Shown: positions 45,343-58,414 of the stretch, piece by piece
Position numbering within the stretch: position 1 is the first letter of the stretch
Layout: the number at the start of each line of letters is the position of its first letter
Source: Mya arenaria
Taxonomy: Eukaryota; Mollusca; Bivalvia; Myida; Myidae
Assembly (NCBI RefSeq): GCF_026914265.1
Contig: NC_069136.1
Span: 55,593,658-55,657,657 of the forward strand
Direction of reading: 5' to 3'
Length of the DNA: 64,000 nt
The notes under the pieces: generated by a model
Seen by the model: the letters and a program-made list of their open reading frames with translations, nothing else
The model's database searches: none
Told to the model about the DNA's origin: nothing
Translations under genes and position numbers: made by a program

Positions 45343-46220
45343 CAATGCAGACAAGTCCAACTCCTGTATTATGTTCAATGTTAAGTGAATTATGTCCACA
45401 AATTTGATCCAGAATATAAATATATTACATATATATATATTTAAATTGAAAACCAAAACAACACATAAACTCCTCAATTTTTGATTGATGTATAACTACT
45501 GTTCGTTATCAAGGTACTCAATTAAAACAACTGTCAACAAAAAAAAGAAAATTTAAATAGTTTTTGTGTGTGATCAATTAAAAAATTGGACATTGACATA
45601 GGGCGATTAAATCAACAGTTTACCACAATCAAACAAGTACGCCAGTATGATATGTGAAAACGTAGACTGTGGCCTTCTTTTTATTTTGGCTTTCTTATTA
45701 AATTGACAGCTTCCTTCTAGACACAGCTTTTTTCCTAATTATTAGTTACAAAGTTTAACTTAGCAATTTAACAGTATCCTGTTCCAATCACCAGACCTAT
45801 TATGTTGCCTGTGTTATCACCAAATTGTACAAATGTATATGGATCATTGGATGAACTTAAATGTCCATGTAATTTAACTTCAAAATTGGACTGTTCTTAA
45901 CCCGATATTTTATCATAAACAAAAAAGAACTGTTAGTTTTAAGTATAACAACACAACAACACAACACCATGAATGTTTAGCATTTGCAATAAAAACAGTA
46001 AACACACAAATCCAACCTAAACAAACTGTAGTAATTATGCAACCAATTGAGTAACCCTACTTAACCTACTTTCTACGTCTATTTTTAGACTTGGAAGTTA
46101 GAGGATAAACAAACAACGTCTTTATTGCACAGTCTTGATGCAGTGCAGTTAAATACAGACCGACTGGCTATACAAAGCTGATACACAATAATTTCACGTT
46201 TAGATGGCAATAACAATACT
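45343..46220. other. no gene recognised
   Basis: AT-rich sequence between the minisatellite and candidate exons. No features supported. Confidence 0.4.
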
Positions 46221-46223
46221 CAC

Positions 46224-46734
46224 TATACACAGAGACGTTGAAGTCAGTCGCTTGTTCAGTCCTTGTTTTGTTCTGCAAAGGTCCGTGAAAACAGCGTGTG
46301 TATGACTCATATCAATAGGAAGAATTTTAACTGAACGAAAATAAAAACAGCAACAAAAATTCCAGAATCCTACAAAATAATATTTTTTACAGATTGATAA
46401 CTGACCGAAATAATTTTTTAACCGTATATGCTTTTACATGTCATTTTCAAAATATCCGAACAAAATACCAAAATCAGCGTAATAAAAATTAAAGAACAAA
46501 CTAAATTCGTTCGAAAATTCGATTGTAAGTAGTGACTCACCGAAACTTGCCGGCCGATGATTGGAAGATGCATTGAACTATGTGTATTCGTACACCATAT
46601 AAAACATCAATGAACTCCTTCGAAGTAAAGAACTTGTTTGCGAATTCTGTATGAAAGTATCCCACTTGTTGTTTTCCTAGCCAAGATTGACAGATCCCAG
46701 CGCTTAGTATCTCTCCGTTCACTTGCCATTCCAT
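46224..46734 (-). CDS. first two exons of an unidentified gene
   Basis: Exon 1 (46541-46734) begins MEWQVNGEILSAGICQSWLG and runs 64 codons to a strong GTGAGT donor. Exon 2 (46224-46272) follows a CTTTGCAG acceptor and ends at another GTGAGT. The join is in phase and encodes RTKQGLNKRLTSTSLCI. No later exon was found. The protein is not recognised; it has no obvious signal peptide or membrane span. The start codon lies in the loop of a 28-bp perfect palindrome whose left arm codes for its first residues. It could be a host gene or a transposon gene nested in the Harbinger region. Confidence 0.4.
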
Positions 46735-46768
46735 ATTATCGAATGGCAAGTGAACGGAGAGATACTAA
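46704..46768. repeat. 28-bp perfect palindrome, 9-base loop
   Basis: TTAGTATCTCTCCGTTCACT and the next eight bases (46704-46731) are exactly complementary to 46741-46768 across the loop CATATTATC. A CAGC match continues outward after two mismatches. Confidence 0.97.
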
Positions 46769-47949
46769 AATGCTGACCAAAGTGCTGAACAAATAGATCT
46801 ATATCGAGGAAAGACTGATTAGGCCGGAAAAGGCTGTATAAAAAAAAATGGTATGAAAATATTTTGATAGTTTTATGGGTTGCCGAGTTTTAAGATATGT
46901 TTAACGTACGTGGTGTGGCCTAGATGGAGATGGATACTTATATATCTACAAATGATATAAAAGTCATCCATCTTCAACTAAACCATCTTACAAATTATAC
47001 CAAAAAATATAATAAATCATTTATAATACATTAAACAATTCAAGGAAATTAAAAAAAAAAAAAACAGAATTATTTCAGCAAGAAAAATTTATTTTTCATT
47101 TTTCTGGTCAGCCTTTTCCTTCTACATTTGTATGGTCAGCTCTCTGGTCAGCCTTTTAGAGCAAGACAACGAGCACCTGCTAAGATAGTTCCAAAATGGC
47201 GATGTTTTGTTGACAGAAGCCGATCTGAATAAGCTTTTCAATGAAACACTAGCGTAATAAGACAAAGGTATTACATAAAAACAATTTATGTGTAAACATT
47301 GTGTTTTTATTTAACAATGCACTGTTAAATATTTTAGAGTTACATTCGAAGAATATATTTAATATTATGGAATCAGCCGACTTTGGGCGCTACTTGACTC
47401 GCGTACAAGTTTATGAAAAGCGGACAAAAGTTCTATTTTATTTGGCCGTGCACTTCCGTTTAAAACTGGTTCCTGGACGCTTCTGTTTGAGGTATGAAGC
47501 CGGGGACCAAATGATGCATGCCTTTCGAAAAGTAGCATGATACCTATGAACGGTCGCAGTACCGTCCAACAAGTACCTGCTGATTATTTTGATAAACAGG
47601 TTTCCTTTAGTAGTAAATTATACTTCTTTATCAACTTGTGATGAAATAAGTTCACTTTTTTAGCCTGATACCTAGTACTTAACAAAGAATAGGTAAAAAA
47701 TAATTAATATGTATGATGTTTAAACAAAGAAGACAGGTTTCCTTTTTAAAATGATAAGACTGTGCTTCCATGAAACCTTGCCATTAAATTAATCTTGATG
47801 ATATGATGGGTCATCTTGGATCAAGTTTAAAAAAAAAGAAACAGCTCCAAGAGAAGTTTGTTGATAATATACATTTTAGAAATTCAATGATGCTTACAAA
47901 TGCTATGATAAAGGCCTAGCTTACGGAATGTTTGGCATGATAATCCCTG

Positions 47950-48186
47950 GGCCCCAGCTTCTCGAAACTGCTCAAGTCTCTTATAACAGGATTAAGCTAA
48001 TCGCGGTATTTTTCTTTGTCTTTTATTTGTGTTATTTCAACTACAGATTTTAGATAGGAATTACTGTTATGGTTACACAATAAACCATATTTTGTGTACC
48101 AAAATCACATTTAAGTGTGTGTCTTGTCTAATTGAAATAAGCGACTTTAGCCTGTTAAGCTTAAGAAGTTTCGGGAAATTGGGGCC
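47950..48186. mobile_element. MITE with GGGCCCC-type inverted repeats
   Basis: GGGCCCCAGCTTCTCGAAAC at the left matches the reverse complement of the right end (GGCCCCAATTTCCCGAAAC). Similarity reaches inward through AAG and AACAGG. About 237 bp, no coding. Similar short elements are common in mollusc genomes to my knowledge. Confidence 0.75.
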
Positions 48187-49959
48187 TGCTGTGCGGTCCA
48201 ATATTATGAAATTCTTTGTACTTTGATTTTGTTATGTTTGATTGTTTTACATTGTGCAACATAAATATACATGTGCCAAACCAAAATTGGAGGGGGCGTG
48301 ATGAAGTCACCCTGTGGTCAGTCAGTCGCATGAAAGAGTGCATTGTTTAATAATAATTTCTCTAATTTAGCTATAGATTCCGTGCCCTTTGTTGTTGTTT
48401 TTTTCATTTTCAAAATCTTGTCAAAACATTAATTTTTAAACCACTGGAAATATTTTTTTTTAAATTGTTTGACAGCACACAACAAATCACTATAAGAGGA
48501 AGTGCGAAGTACAAGAACCATTATAGATCTATTTCATCGTATGATGAATTGCCTTCGAACTTTTGCCTTGTCAGGTGTGTTAAAAAATCTTCATGCAATT
48601 TAATGAAACTTCATACATAGTTAAACTCAAATAGAGAAAGGACAGTGTGCACGAACCATTACTCTTTTGTTACCTTTTACAAAGACATTTCCCTTTGTCA
48701 ACATCTTTATTTTCTATTAAAATGATTGACTGCCATTTTATGTAAAGGTCATGTGTTTGTTAGTAATTATTAATCTCTGTGATAGCTATAGTTCTTTTAC
48801 CAGTTGTGATTATAGTGTTTTGCTATGCAGCAATAAATGAATTAGAGTCAAATATGTGTATTGTTATGAACCTTTTATCTCAAAATAATTTATCTGACGG
48901 ATGATGATATCATGCACACAGTTATGAAGGTTTATATCAAGCTTTATTCTTTAATGAAGCATTTTAACAGAATTATCTAAAACAGATCAATTCCTTTCAA
49001 CAATTTAAAACATATTTTTGTCAAGTTAATAACATGATATTTATCAAACTAAACACTTGCATGCAGGAAATCTATCGAAATTCATTTAAAGCACACAATA
49101 AAATGATATATTTCAATTATTATGTTCAACTAAGCGGTAGTTAATATGTTTAACAATGTTTGTGATGCACATAAAATTTTCAAATAAACTGGCAATCTAC
49201 AAATATAAATTTCGAGAAAAGGTGTATTTAATGAAACTTGCCAAAAGAACAAAACAAGAGCTGTCAATAAACAGCGAACTCGACTATTCTCAGTGATTGA
49301 CAATAGAAAAATTGATACAGTGACCTCCTCCAGTACACAGGTTGAGATCATGGAGAAGAAAAACAGAACGACAACTATTGAAATGAATTATGTACATTGG
49401 AATAAACTCAAGAATTCTATTTCAATCGTGACTTAAAATTTTCACTTCTGCAGCTGTAATAGGTTTGCAAATACTGATGTACTATAAAACGTTCACAAAA
49501 AGTGAAGTATTTGAAGTTGCCACATATCATAAATATGTTAAGTACATGTAAATTGTTCAGCAAAACTCATGTACATTGTAGAAGTATTTAAAAGAACTTC
49601 CTACTTGATGCCTCTAGAATATTTTGAAACAACAAAAAGGCAATTTAACTTCCATTCACAACTGATAATGAATTCCTTACTTGTAAAACTTTCCCACAGA
49701 CAATATTAAGGATGGCTGCCTTCTTCCACTGTATCATTGGCTAGTGCTAGAAATGGAAGGAAATATCGTCACGATAATGTTAACCTTATCAAACTCAACC
49801 AAATTGCAAAATATAACCTGATGTTTTAAGTAGGCTAATGAGCCCTTTCAATCACTCACAAACTGACATGCTTATTATATTAATGATTCGATGAATATCA
49901 AAATTGAACTAAAATAATTTTATATTTAAAAGATTTATTAAATTCAAATAATTTTTTTA
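48187..49959. other. no gene seen
   Basis: AT-rich DNA inside the Harbinger region, before the Myb-like gene's last exon. No features supported. Confidence 0.4.
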
Positions 49960-51082
49960 TTAAATCAATCTTAATAAATTAATATCACATGTACCCGTCT
50001 CACAAAGATCTGCTCCAGTGATCCCAGAGAAGGACGCCGAGTCTTTAAGCAGGTCTATTATAGCATAAGACCCAGTTGACATTTCTGATAGAGCAGGTCC
50101 TCCGCCTGTCTTTCCAAGTCTAGCCTGCTCTGCAGTGTAGTCTGTCTTTGCCTTTTTAGTCTACACAGTATTCAAAACATTTTTTTAAGAACAATTGTAA
50201 AATTCATAACAATACTTCTTAATTTTAACATGTAGTATTTCGGCTGCTATACGTACTTTCTCTTTTCTGTAAACAAGGTAACTCGGAACGTCTAAATCAA
50301 ATAACGATAAGTGGCACCAATATGGTAAGGGGACATTACTGCCGCAGCGTATGGCAATAGTTGTTTGTAGCCTTATAGATAACGTTTTTATATGAATGCT
50401 AGAATATGAATTTGAACAACTTTGTTCTTAAATTGTTGTTTGGATTATTCGAGCATTTTCTTATATATAACCAGTCATTTTCAGTCAAAAAGTACAATGA
50501 TTTTAAATGTTGATAGATGGGAGATATATTCATCAGGATTTATAGTTAAACCATTACTGAGTTTAACAATGTATGGAACTTCGGATACAAAGTTCCGGAC
50601 AACAAACCATATCAGGGTTTCATGTTTTGTCTAATATACATAGCAAAAACAAATGTCATTGGATACGTCTGTTTAACGGTAAGAAATTTAATCTTGTTTA
50701 TATTTTTCTCATTCATCTACTCTGGGCATTATTACTGAAATTGTAATGAGTTTTCTTGAAATGATAGGAACCAATTTGTTTTACTTGACACTGAAAACCC
50801 CTTTAAAAGGTATTCACAACAGTTCCAACCCCCAACCCCATCAAACCAAAAACAATATTTACCAAATTCCTCCACTTTTCCTTTACTTGAACAACAGTCC
50901 TTGGACCGTTGCCGACAGCATTCACGGCGTCAGCCACTTCGCCCCAGGTTTCGTCTAACTTTCTTTTCCCATTTGCAGAGCTGTTATATTTTCGTATCAA
51001 ATCATACTTAATTTCCATTATGTCTTTTAAAACAGACACTTCTCGGTCACTAAAGTGCTTACTATAGCATTTTTTCCGACAT
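49960..51082 (-). pseudogene. Harbinger Myb/SANT-like DNA-binding protein (two exons)
   Basis: Accessory protein of PIF/Harbinger elements, which takes the transposase to the nucleus and element ends. Exon 1 (50863-51082) starts MSEK, then after a one-base slip in a six-A run reads HFSDREVSVLKDIMEIKYDL and TWGEVADAVNAVG, ending KEKWRNL at a GTAAAT donor. The tryptophan-spaced helices are a Myb/SANT-like fold. Exon 2 (49960-50160) joins in phase 0 with KKAKTDYTAEQARLGKTGGG and SGSY-like helices, ending at a stop. The TGGG motif before an acidic helix is usual in this family. A GT near 49996 could instead be another donor. The slip suggests an inactive copy or a sequence error. Confidence 0.65.
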
Positions 51083-51137
51083 TGTTATTGTTGTCGTATG
51101 ACAGATGAGCACGAGAGTCACGTCACAACGATGCATC

Positions 51138-51275
51138 TTGGGAGTTTGGTAAATTTTAATACGGTAAATTATCCGGAATAATTACCATCAAGGTAAATTG
51201 TTTTATACAAGGGAATTACAACTTTGGTAAATTTACCACGAAATTTACTTTTGTTTATATTTACTCAGGTAAATT
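51138..51275. repeat. right GGTAA/TTACC motif cluster
   Basis: About seven GGTAAA or TTACC motifs in both orientations in 140 bp, directly upstream of the Myb-like gene. It mirrors 31870-32010. Confidence 0.55.
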
Positions 51276-51290
51276 TTTATACATTTGGCT

Positions 51291-52942
51291 GCAGATGTTA
51301 ATCTTTAATTGATGTGAAATATATAATATTTGGTATGAAATTGATGGTCATTTTTTAAGAATACATTATTATACTTAATAATATTGTACCTTTAAATTAT
51401 GTACAATATATTATACATATTATTTATTTCCTTTTTACATCTGATGGGTTTCATAATGATTCCTTATTTTAAAAAAACAACAACTTTTATTTCTTGTCTT
51501 TATATGTTTCCTATGATTTTTATTATATTATGCTCTGGATAATCTTTATGCAACTTGCTTAGCTAGACAAGTTTGATAGCTAAGCCTGAGTGAGACATTT
51601 TAAAGGTTCATGGAATTGTATAGTGTTCCATTACAAAACTTTATACTTTGTGTGTTACCAAAGCCAGGACATTGAGTTACAAATATTATTTTAGACTTTT
51701 TGTGTGTAACCAAAGTTATAATAAAGGACATTGTGTTTAAAATATATCTAGGAACAGTTTAATGGGTGTATTTAATAATTTGTGTTATAAATTTAAAATA
51801 CTCAAACACTTGTGCTACAAGAATTATTAATGACACTGTATAAATTATTTCTACTGGTGTTCCATAGAACTGTAAACATGTGTTTATATTGTGGAGATTA
51901 TTAAAAAAATAACACTCATTTCGTGTTGCGTCGGGATTTGAATTCACACATTCACGTCATAATAAATGTATAAAACCACTTTGATGAATCACTTTGAGCT
52001 TTATGATGTAAAAAGACAATAGTTTAAACAGCAAGCTAAAATCTTTCTTACCCATCCCCTCCCCTCTCTCTTATATAAATGTGTGTTGACGTAATGGGCA
52101 ACTTATTTGAAAAGGAAAATAAAAATGAATATTTAATATAAAACTTAATGAAATGATTTGTAATTAGTAATATTTCTAACTTTTTTGGTAAAACCACCGT
52201 GTGCTCATATTGGTAAAATAGAATATAAATGATTTCAGGATGCTCAATTTTAAATTCATGTAACTGCTTTTCTGATACTGAAAAAAAAAACGTTCAAGTT
52301 GGCAAATGTCAAAATGATAAGATATGCCATATCTAAAATCTTTAAGAGAGAACAATATTTTTATCTACATAGAAATCACAAACGGGCAGAGTCCCCAAAG
52401 GGGCGTGATTATACAAACGGCATGATTTGTTTATTATTAAAAGAACTTTTTTACAAACGGGAAAGATTTAAAATATATATTTACACAATTGAAAATTTTC
52501 CATTCCAATACATATGTGAAAAACTACAGAAACAAGATCGGTAGCAAAAAGTTTAAAAATTAACATTGAACATTTTTCAGATCCAAGACTTATTTTATAT
52601 GCAGAATGAACCTCCTTTCAGACCCTGACGTCATTCACGTCCACATTCGTAAGGTATCTATATAATTAGTGTGAGGCATAATCATGATTGTATTTTTTCT
52701 TAATTAAATACGGTCAACATAAATTTATAAAAGTCGAACATGGCCAACAACCGCACCTTGCAACTCAGATTCTCTGGACTCAAATGCACGCCCTTTAAAA
52801 TTGTGTTCAAACTAAGCTCAAAAAATGTTAAATTCATTGGAATATGTTTCTTTAATTTGATTATATTTTCAGTGTGAAAGAAAAAGTTGAGAATTATTTT
52901 AATTGCTTTTACATGTTAGTTATATTTTGGTATGGATTAAAG
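51291..52942. other. no gene seen
   Basis: AT-rich sequence right of the Harbinger region. No features supported. Confidence 0.4.
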
Positions 52943-53282
52943 TGACACTCGTATTCGAAATCAATACATACACATGTGTAACAAACATAGATTTTGAGTG
53001 ATAAACCTTTAACTACTTACTAAATAATGCATTTTTGGAAAATATAAATTACTGATAGCAAGATTGTAACCCTGTATTAAATAGCTAAAAACGCAAAACA
53101 TATTAAATGATTGGTGAATGCTAAAATATTTACTGTGATCTACTATAGTCTTATAACGTATGCACATTTCTTTGCACTAGGTATCCTTCATAAGAACCGT
53201 TGTTTTCAACATGTACTCATCCGTTTTGAACATTAAAACAAAGATTTTAATTGTGGAAATCTTACGTGGGAATAAGAGTGCA
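52943..53282. mobile_element. MITE, family 2 copy b
   Basis: Aligns with 35412-35744 throughout, sharing ATCAATACATACACAT, TGATAGCAAGATTGTA and ATCTACTATAGTC with small changes. Ends retain GACACTC and GAATAAGAGTGCA. Confidence 0.7.
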
Positions 53283-55100
53283 TCATTAAGTGCAATAGTT
53301 CTTTTTTTACGTGGTTAAAATAGTACACACGTGTGTTGATACTAATTCATAAGGTCTCCTCAGTCTCACCGTATGACTTAAATCAGTCGTCATATATAGA
53401 ATATTATTTTGGTAGATATTAACAGGTGGTCTTTTTACATAGAACCTAACATAATTTGACACTGTATTGCAAAAATGAATAGTTTTCAGTGAAAAAATTG
53501 GAAAAATTATTGCCTGTGGAACTCTGTAAATTGGTTGTTTGTAGCCTTATTTCGTCTTGACCTCAGGGTAATGTAATACTACTCAATTTCTCAACAACGC
53601 ATTGGTCAACCCTATGTTTTCTTGTGATTAACTTTTGTGTCTTGGATTGTTCTACAGCAGCCAGTTACTTGTTTTTCAATTGGGACTGTTTTAAAGTGAA
53701 AAACCAGGTTAGTGTCTATACGAAACATATAGTAAAAATTACTGTGGTCTCACGCCATATACTACCTATCTTATCGAGTAATAGTATCGGCCTGTACTTT
53801 CAACGGTGGTTTAAAGACAGCGACAGTTGGTTCATCACCATCATCGGGGACTTGACCTTTAGGGATATTATTTCAAGAAGAAATGAACATTTCTCGTTGG
53901 AGTGACGTCAGTGACGTAATTGCATCGCTGACGCTGTGCTCAGGGTCGCTAATAATGGCATTATTATAACCGCTGTATTTGTGTTTTTATTTCAATGTGG
54001 TTGATCTACAAATGTCCATGAAAACACCGTTTATATATAGCATACGATTAAGTTTTTGGATCATCCTTTCTACTATAATTAACATGTGAAAACCAAACTA
54101 TCTACTCGCACATGATTATTTGACTTAAAAACAGTACAAAAGATGCCCGTTTGTGGGAATCCATATTAAAACATGCCTGAGCTGTAAATAGACTAAATCC
54201 CTTTGTGTGCACACGTTTATGGAAACTCTGCTCATTTGTGAGTCTTACATATGTATATATATATATATATATATGTATAGGAATGTTTAAAATTTAATAA
54301 TTTAAAGCGATACATGCATAAGATATCTCTTTTTAATGATTGTAATGATGTATATAAAATTTTATGGTACATAAAAGTATTTATGTAGTTTGCTAGGAGA
54401 ACGAATTCATTGGTTTGGTTATTTGTCGTGTTGTCGGGATGAACGAATCCGTCAATATTTACAAGACAGCGCTAGCCAATCAAATTCCCTGACTGTCATC
54501 ACTTACTATAGCCAGCCAATAAATATCATTCACCATTGTTTCTTTGTTTTTCGCGAATGAACATCGCGTGAATACATCATTTTTTTCTCTCAAAAAATGC
54601 ATTACAAAAGGGGAGTATCGAGATAATTATATTATTGTGCTTTCGTCTTATATTAACATTGTGTGTGAGTACACGTAAGCGCACTCGTTAACCGCTGGCA
54701 AAGTGTGCAAAATCTTCGGAGAACGTTGCGCCCTTGACCTTCAGTGTTTGATCACGCATCGATAAGCAAGATGGCGAATGCCGAATCCAGATTCTCCGTC
54801 AATTTAATCTTGTTCGTTTGAGAAAGAATTTTGTTAAACAACTTAAGACAAAAGCTAACAGTGATGACCATCAACCGGATATCGTCGTTTTATTAGTGGA
54901 TACGAAAGACCACCCCTTTTCCTCTCTATCGATACGGACATGCTCGCTTTGATGCAGGATCTACATTTTGTCTGTCATGCAAACATATTATTAACCGACA
55001 TAGTACACCATGTACCCCGTGGATACAGACTGATTTAACTCTCGGGTCGATACTTGCAACCAAGTGGTATATGCCCATTGTGCACGGACCAAACATTTAC
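53283..55100. other. no gene recognised
   Basis: Mostly AT-rich. A short TA microsatellite lies near 54255. A TGACGTCAGTGACGT tract at 53904-53918 could be a regulatory site, but no gene is attached. DNA from about 54750 may belong to the 5' part of the DIRS-like element. Confidence 0.35.
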
Positions 55101-55139
55101 GTTTCTGGCGTTTAAAAGGGTTTTTGAGTGACCGGCAAA

Positions 55140-55812
55140 AATCAGTGCCTGCCGCTCCGCCTCTGCCACCGCAGCCAGTGCCAGAACACATACCGGAGAT
55201 CTTTAGTGATCAGAGTGAAGAGTCTGATTAGGAAACGCTGGATGGTACAGTGGCCGCCAACTAAAACATCATTCTGCCACCAGGTATTGCTCATCAACCT
55301 ATTAGTGTGCCCATTATTTCACAAGTGAAACATTCTCTTACAAAGAAAATATGAGCATCAAATTTTATACTTCGCCCTGCTACTTACTGCCCTCCACTCT
55401 GGCAACTAACCATTTCGCCATTCAAATGGACAAGAATGCCCAACTGTTTATTGATCCGCAGAAAAACACGAAAATGATCCATTCAATCGAACAAAGGACG
55501 ACCGCTTTCCTGCGTTTGTCCTCCATTTACTTAACCAAATTCCCAATTGAAGGGCCTATTTTGATGAAGTATGGGAAACTAGTACGGGATATTGCTTACA
55601 ACGGCCCCTGTCTTTCATTCAATATGACATTCAATTTCGGATGTTCCGAGATCAATGCCCTATTCCATCGGAAAATATTTATATGTAGGTCTGGCTCTTG
55701 GCTTCCAAAACGTCCCAGCCTACTTAGCAGCCCTTTCGTCCCACGTCCTTCCCGCAGTCCAAAGCTTAACAGTCCAATCACCCAAGTCGGTTTCTTGAAA
55801 ACGCATGCTTGA
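55140..55812 (+). pseudogene. DIRS Gag-like region
   Basis: An upstream frame gives a Pro-rich acidic stretch (APPLPPQPVPEHIPEIFSDQ) with stops. The 55351 frame gives FAIQMDKNAQLFIDPQKNTK and then FPIEGPILMKYGKLVRDIAY. The segment 'xFPxEAPxLMKYGxxVRDLA' is characteristic of DIRS Gag-like proteins. Similarity fades after about 55690. Confidence 0.65.
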
Positions 55813-56019
55813 CTTCAACCGAAGGTCAAAGTGCCACAGCACCCTGTGCACGCGCCCAAACGTCTGCGGTTATTGTCGTGGAAAACACCCAGCATCTCTG
55901 GGTGTCTTCTCAAACAAAGAATAATCTGCTACTTCTAATGCCAAAACAGGGTGATTCAAACAAAAAACGATCGAAAATCATCACTCCCATCAAAGCCCAT
56001 GTTTTAAGCCAGTTATCCC

Positions 56020-56935
56020 GTGGCCTACGTTGGCTGACTACCTCCTACATGGGTTCACCCATGGTTTCAAATTGAGCTACACCGGTCAGCATTTAGCAAC
56101 TTGTTCTCTAAATTCAATGTCCTGTCACGAACTTCATGAAAACGTTAGGTCAGATATTGACAAAGAGGTTTTTGCCGGCCGTGTCAACCCCTCTTCCCCA
56201 ATTTACGTATCAGCCCGGTCGGTGTAGTATTCCGTCGGTGAATACCGGTTCATCCACCACCTTAGTTACCCTAAATGTATTTCTATTAATGATGAAATAG
56301 ATATAAACCTGTCTAGAGTGTCGTACGCTAAATTTGACGACGCAGTACAGTTGCTTTTCCGTTTAGGTAAGGGTGTTTTACTTACAAACACTGACATTGA
56401 CAATACCTATCGCATCATACCGATACACCCCTATGATCACGACCTGTTTAAAATTTGATTGGAAATATAACTATGACACCTGTAAGGCAATGGGTGTCAA
56501 CTCTGTTTGCAACATCTTTGAGCGCTTAAGAACAGCCCTTCAATGGATATCGACGCAACATCTCAATATTGGTCATATGAGTCATATTTTGGACGATTTC
56601 CTGTTCTTAGGACCTCCCAATTCCGCCACTTGTCAAAATTACCTTTAGCGCTTCCACACCCTTTACAACTCAATTGTTGTTCCAATTAAATTCGAAAAGA
56701 CTGAATCCGCCCGCCCTACAATTACATTCCGGGGCTAAAACTAGACTCTCTTTTGATGAAAGCTCGGCTTCCCATCGACAAGCTCTTGCAATAGAGGTAA
56801 CTTATCTTCAATACAGTCAAGAAGCGGAAAACTAAAACTAAAAAACCGTTAATCCTTAATAGGCCTATTGAACTTCTGTTGTCGGGTCTTTCGCCCTGGG
56901 AGAGGTTTCTTCAGACAAGTAATATATTTGCATAA
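56020..56935 (+). pseudogene. DIRS reverse transcriptase and start of RNase H
   Basis: Several frames. ADYLLHGFTHGFKLSYTG begins the domain (56030). RFIHHLSYPKCISINDEID, then TNTDIDNTYRIIPIHPYDHD, give the fingers and the first catalytic region (about 56245-56450). LKFDWKYNYDTCKAMGVNSV and ISTQHLNIGHMSHILDDFLF carry the LDD active-site variant (to 56650). KARLPIDKLLQ and GLLNFCCRVFRPGRGFFRQV (about 56862-56921) lead into RNase H. At least four frame changes and several stops show this copy is dead. Confidence 0.72.
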
Positions 56936-57055
56936 AAAGCATTAGGTGCTCTGAATTGTATTCCATCGTCTACAGATAGAGTTGGGATCTCTAATCATAC
57001 TTGGGGTTTACCTATACGTTTATTATTATTTGTTTTATTGTTAAATTTCCTCAAG

Positions 57056-57770
57056 TTAATACATACTTATAAGATTTACCTTTGCATTTTTTCTTTATTT
57101 AGGATTGTTTGGATAAGAGTGTGGTGTGTGCACTTTAAATGGTTTAAGCCCCCAGTAAATTTACATTTTACTGACCGTTCCTAGGCGGTACCTATAAACC
57201 CCTAGTCTTGTTGTTTTATTTTAAATAGTATATGTGTACTAAGTTTGTGGAGATTTGTGTTGTTTTGTGCTTTTCTTCCGTGTTTCTTGTTTGTGATTTT
57301 ATGTTCTATGTCTTTGGCGTTTACCCAGAGCCATTAAACCGGGTTATGTTTCAACTCTGCTACTGTGCTTGTTTATGTAGCTTTTCGCATACATATTGTT
57401 CCATGTGTCTGGTTTGTGATTGTTTGTTTTTGTGTTCTATGTCTTTGGCTTTAATGTATACTTTGATAAGATTACCATTTACGTTTCTACTTTATTCGGG
57501 ATTTTTGGGATAAAAGTAAGGTTGTGCACACAAACTGGTTTAAACCCACAGTAAATTTGCATTTTACTGACCGTTAGGCGTTACCTAACAATCCTTGATA
57601 AACATACCTATTTTTTAAATATACTATGTATGCACCGTGCTGTTTGTGGAGTTTTGTGCTGTTCTTCCATGTTTCTTGTTTGTGATTTTTTGTTTTTATG
57701 TTCTATGTCTTTTCAACCGGGTTTATGTTTAAACTTTTTGATGCTTGTTTCTGTAATAAATATTGACCAC
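57056..57770 (+). repeat. dispersed repeat, tandem copies interrupting the DIRS element
   Basis: Two units of about 0.39 kb share TTTTACTGACCGTT, TTCTTGTTTGTGATTTT, TGTTCTATGTCTTT and GTTTAAACC-like blocks. They match 44113-44335 and 58415-58553. They lie between two parts of the DIRS RNase H, so they inserted later. Confidence 0.7.
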
Positions 57771-58330
57771 AAAGGTTAGCAATCCTTCGCACCGCATTAC
57801 CTTAAATAAGCTGGGCAGACAAGATTTGACCGCATGGCTCTTATTCATACAGCATTTTAATGGGAAATAACGTTTAATAGAGAATCGTTGGGTAACAAAT
57901 GCTCCTTTGCACTTCCATACCGATGCTGCAGGATCAATCGGATATGGTGCAACTTTGGTTTTATAGGTAACGGCCGCCTCACCTTGCAAACCATATGATC
58001 ACCTTTTAAGAACTGTTTCCAATTGTTCTCGCGCTCTAAACTTGGGGTCCTCTCATTAGAAACACATGTGTTGTACTACATACAGACAGCATGGCTGTTG
58101 TCCACATTACTAAGAAGCAAACTTGTACAGACCCATCCGTGATGGCCTTATTAAGAAGCTTAGCATTGACCTGCATAAAACACAATGTGTTAGTTACGGG
58201 AGTACACATACAGGGAACACTCTATGTTTAACCATATATTCTGTCTCGTTCAAAGATCACGAAGTTCAAAAGCATAGCTCAAAACATGGACATGGAAGCA
58301 ACCATAGTCCGGCAAGAATCCCTCCTACCA
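57771..58330 (+). pseudogene. DIRS RNase H remainder
   Basis: After the repeat the frame gives NKLGRQDLTAWLLFIQHFNG and LHFHTDAAGSIGYGATLVL, the first RNase H Asp motif. Next, HTDSMAVVHITKKQ and a segment ending in HIQG match the later RNase H motif HTDNxAVVxI...HI.G. It ends with KITKFKSIAQNMDMEAT, resembling the RFxxLAPxMDxxPT linker before the DIRS recombinase. Frames change between the pieces. Confidence 0.65.
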
Positions 58331-58414
58331 ACCTGAATTCGGTCATACATTCTCAGTTGGTTAATGCCCTGTCTAAATCTACTAATATCAGTAACAGAAA
58401 TGCGTTTAAACTAC

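Larger units (their letters stand above)
31840..51290. mobile_element. large PIF/Harbinger region with both element genes
   Basis: PIF/Harbinger transposons carry a DDE transposase and a Myb/SANT-like protein. Here the transposase reads rightward from 32022 and the Myb-like gene reads leftward from 51082, 19 kb apart and facing each other. Each start codon is about 100-180 bp inside a zone dense in GGTAA/TTACC (31870-32010, and about 51138-51275). Outer ends share GCAGC, TGTATAAA and ATTT when one is reverse-complemented, a plausible degenerate terminal inverted repeat. Interior sequence is mostly other transposons. One old element enlarged by nested insertions is the simplest reading. Two unrelated Harbinger copies is the alternative. 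Exact ends and the 3-bp target duplication are not resolved. Confidence 0.5.
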
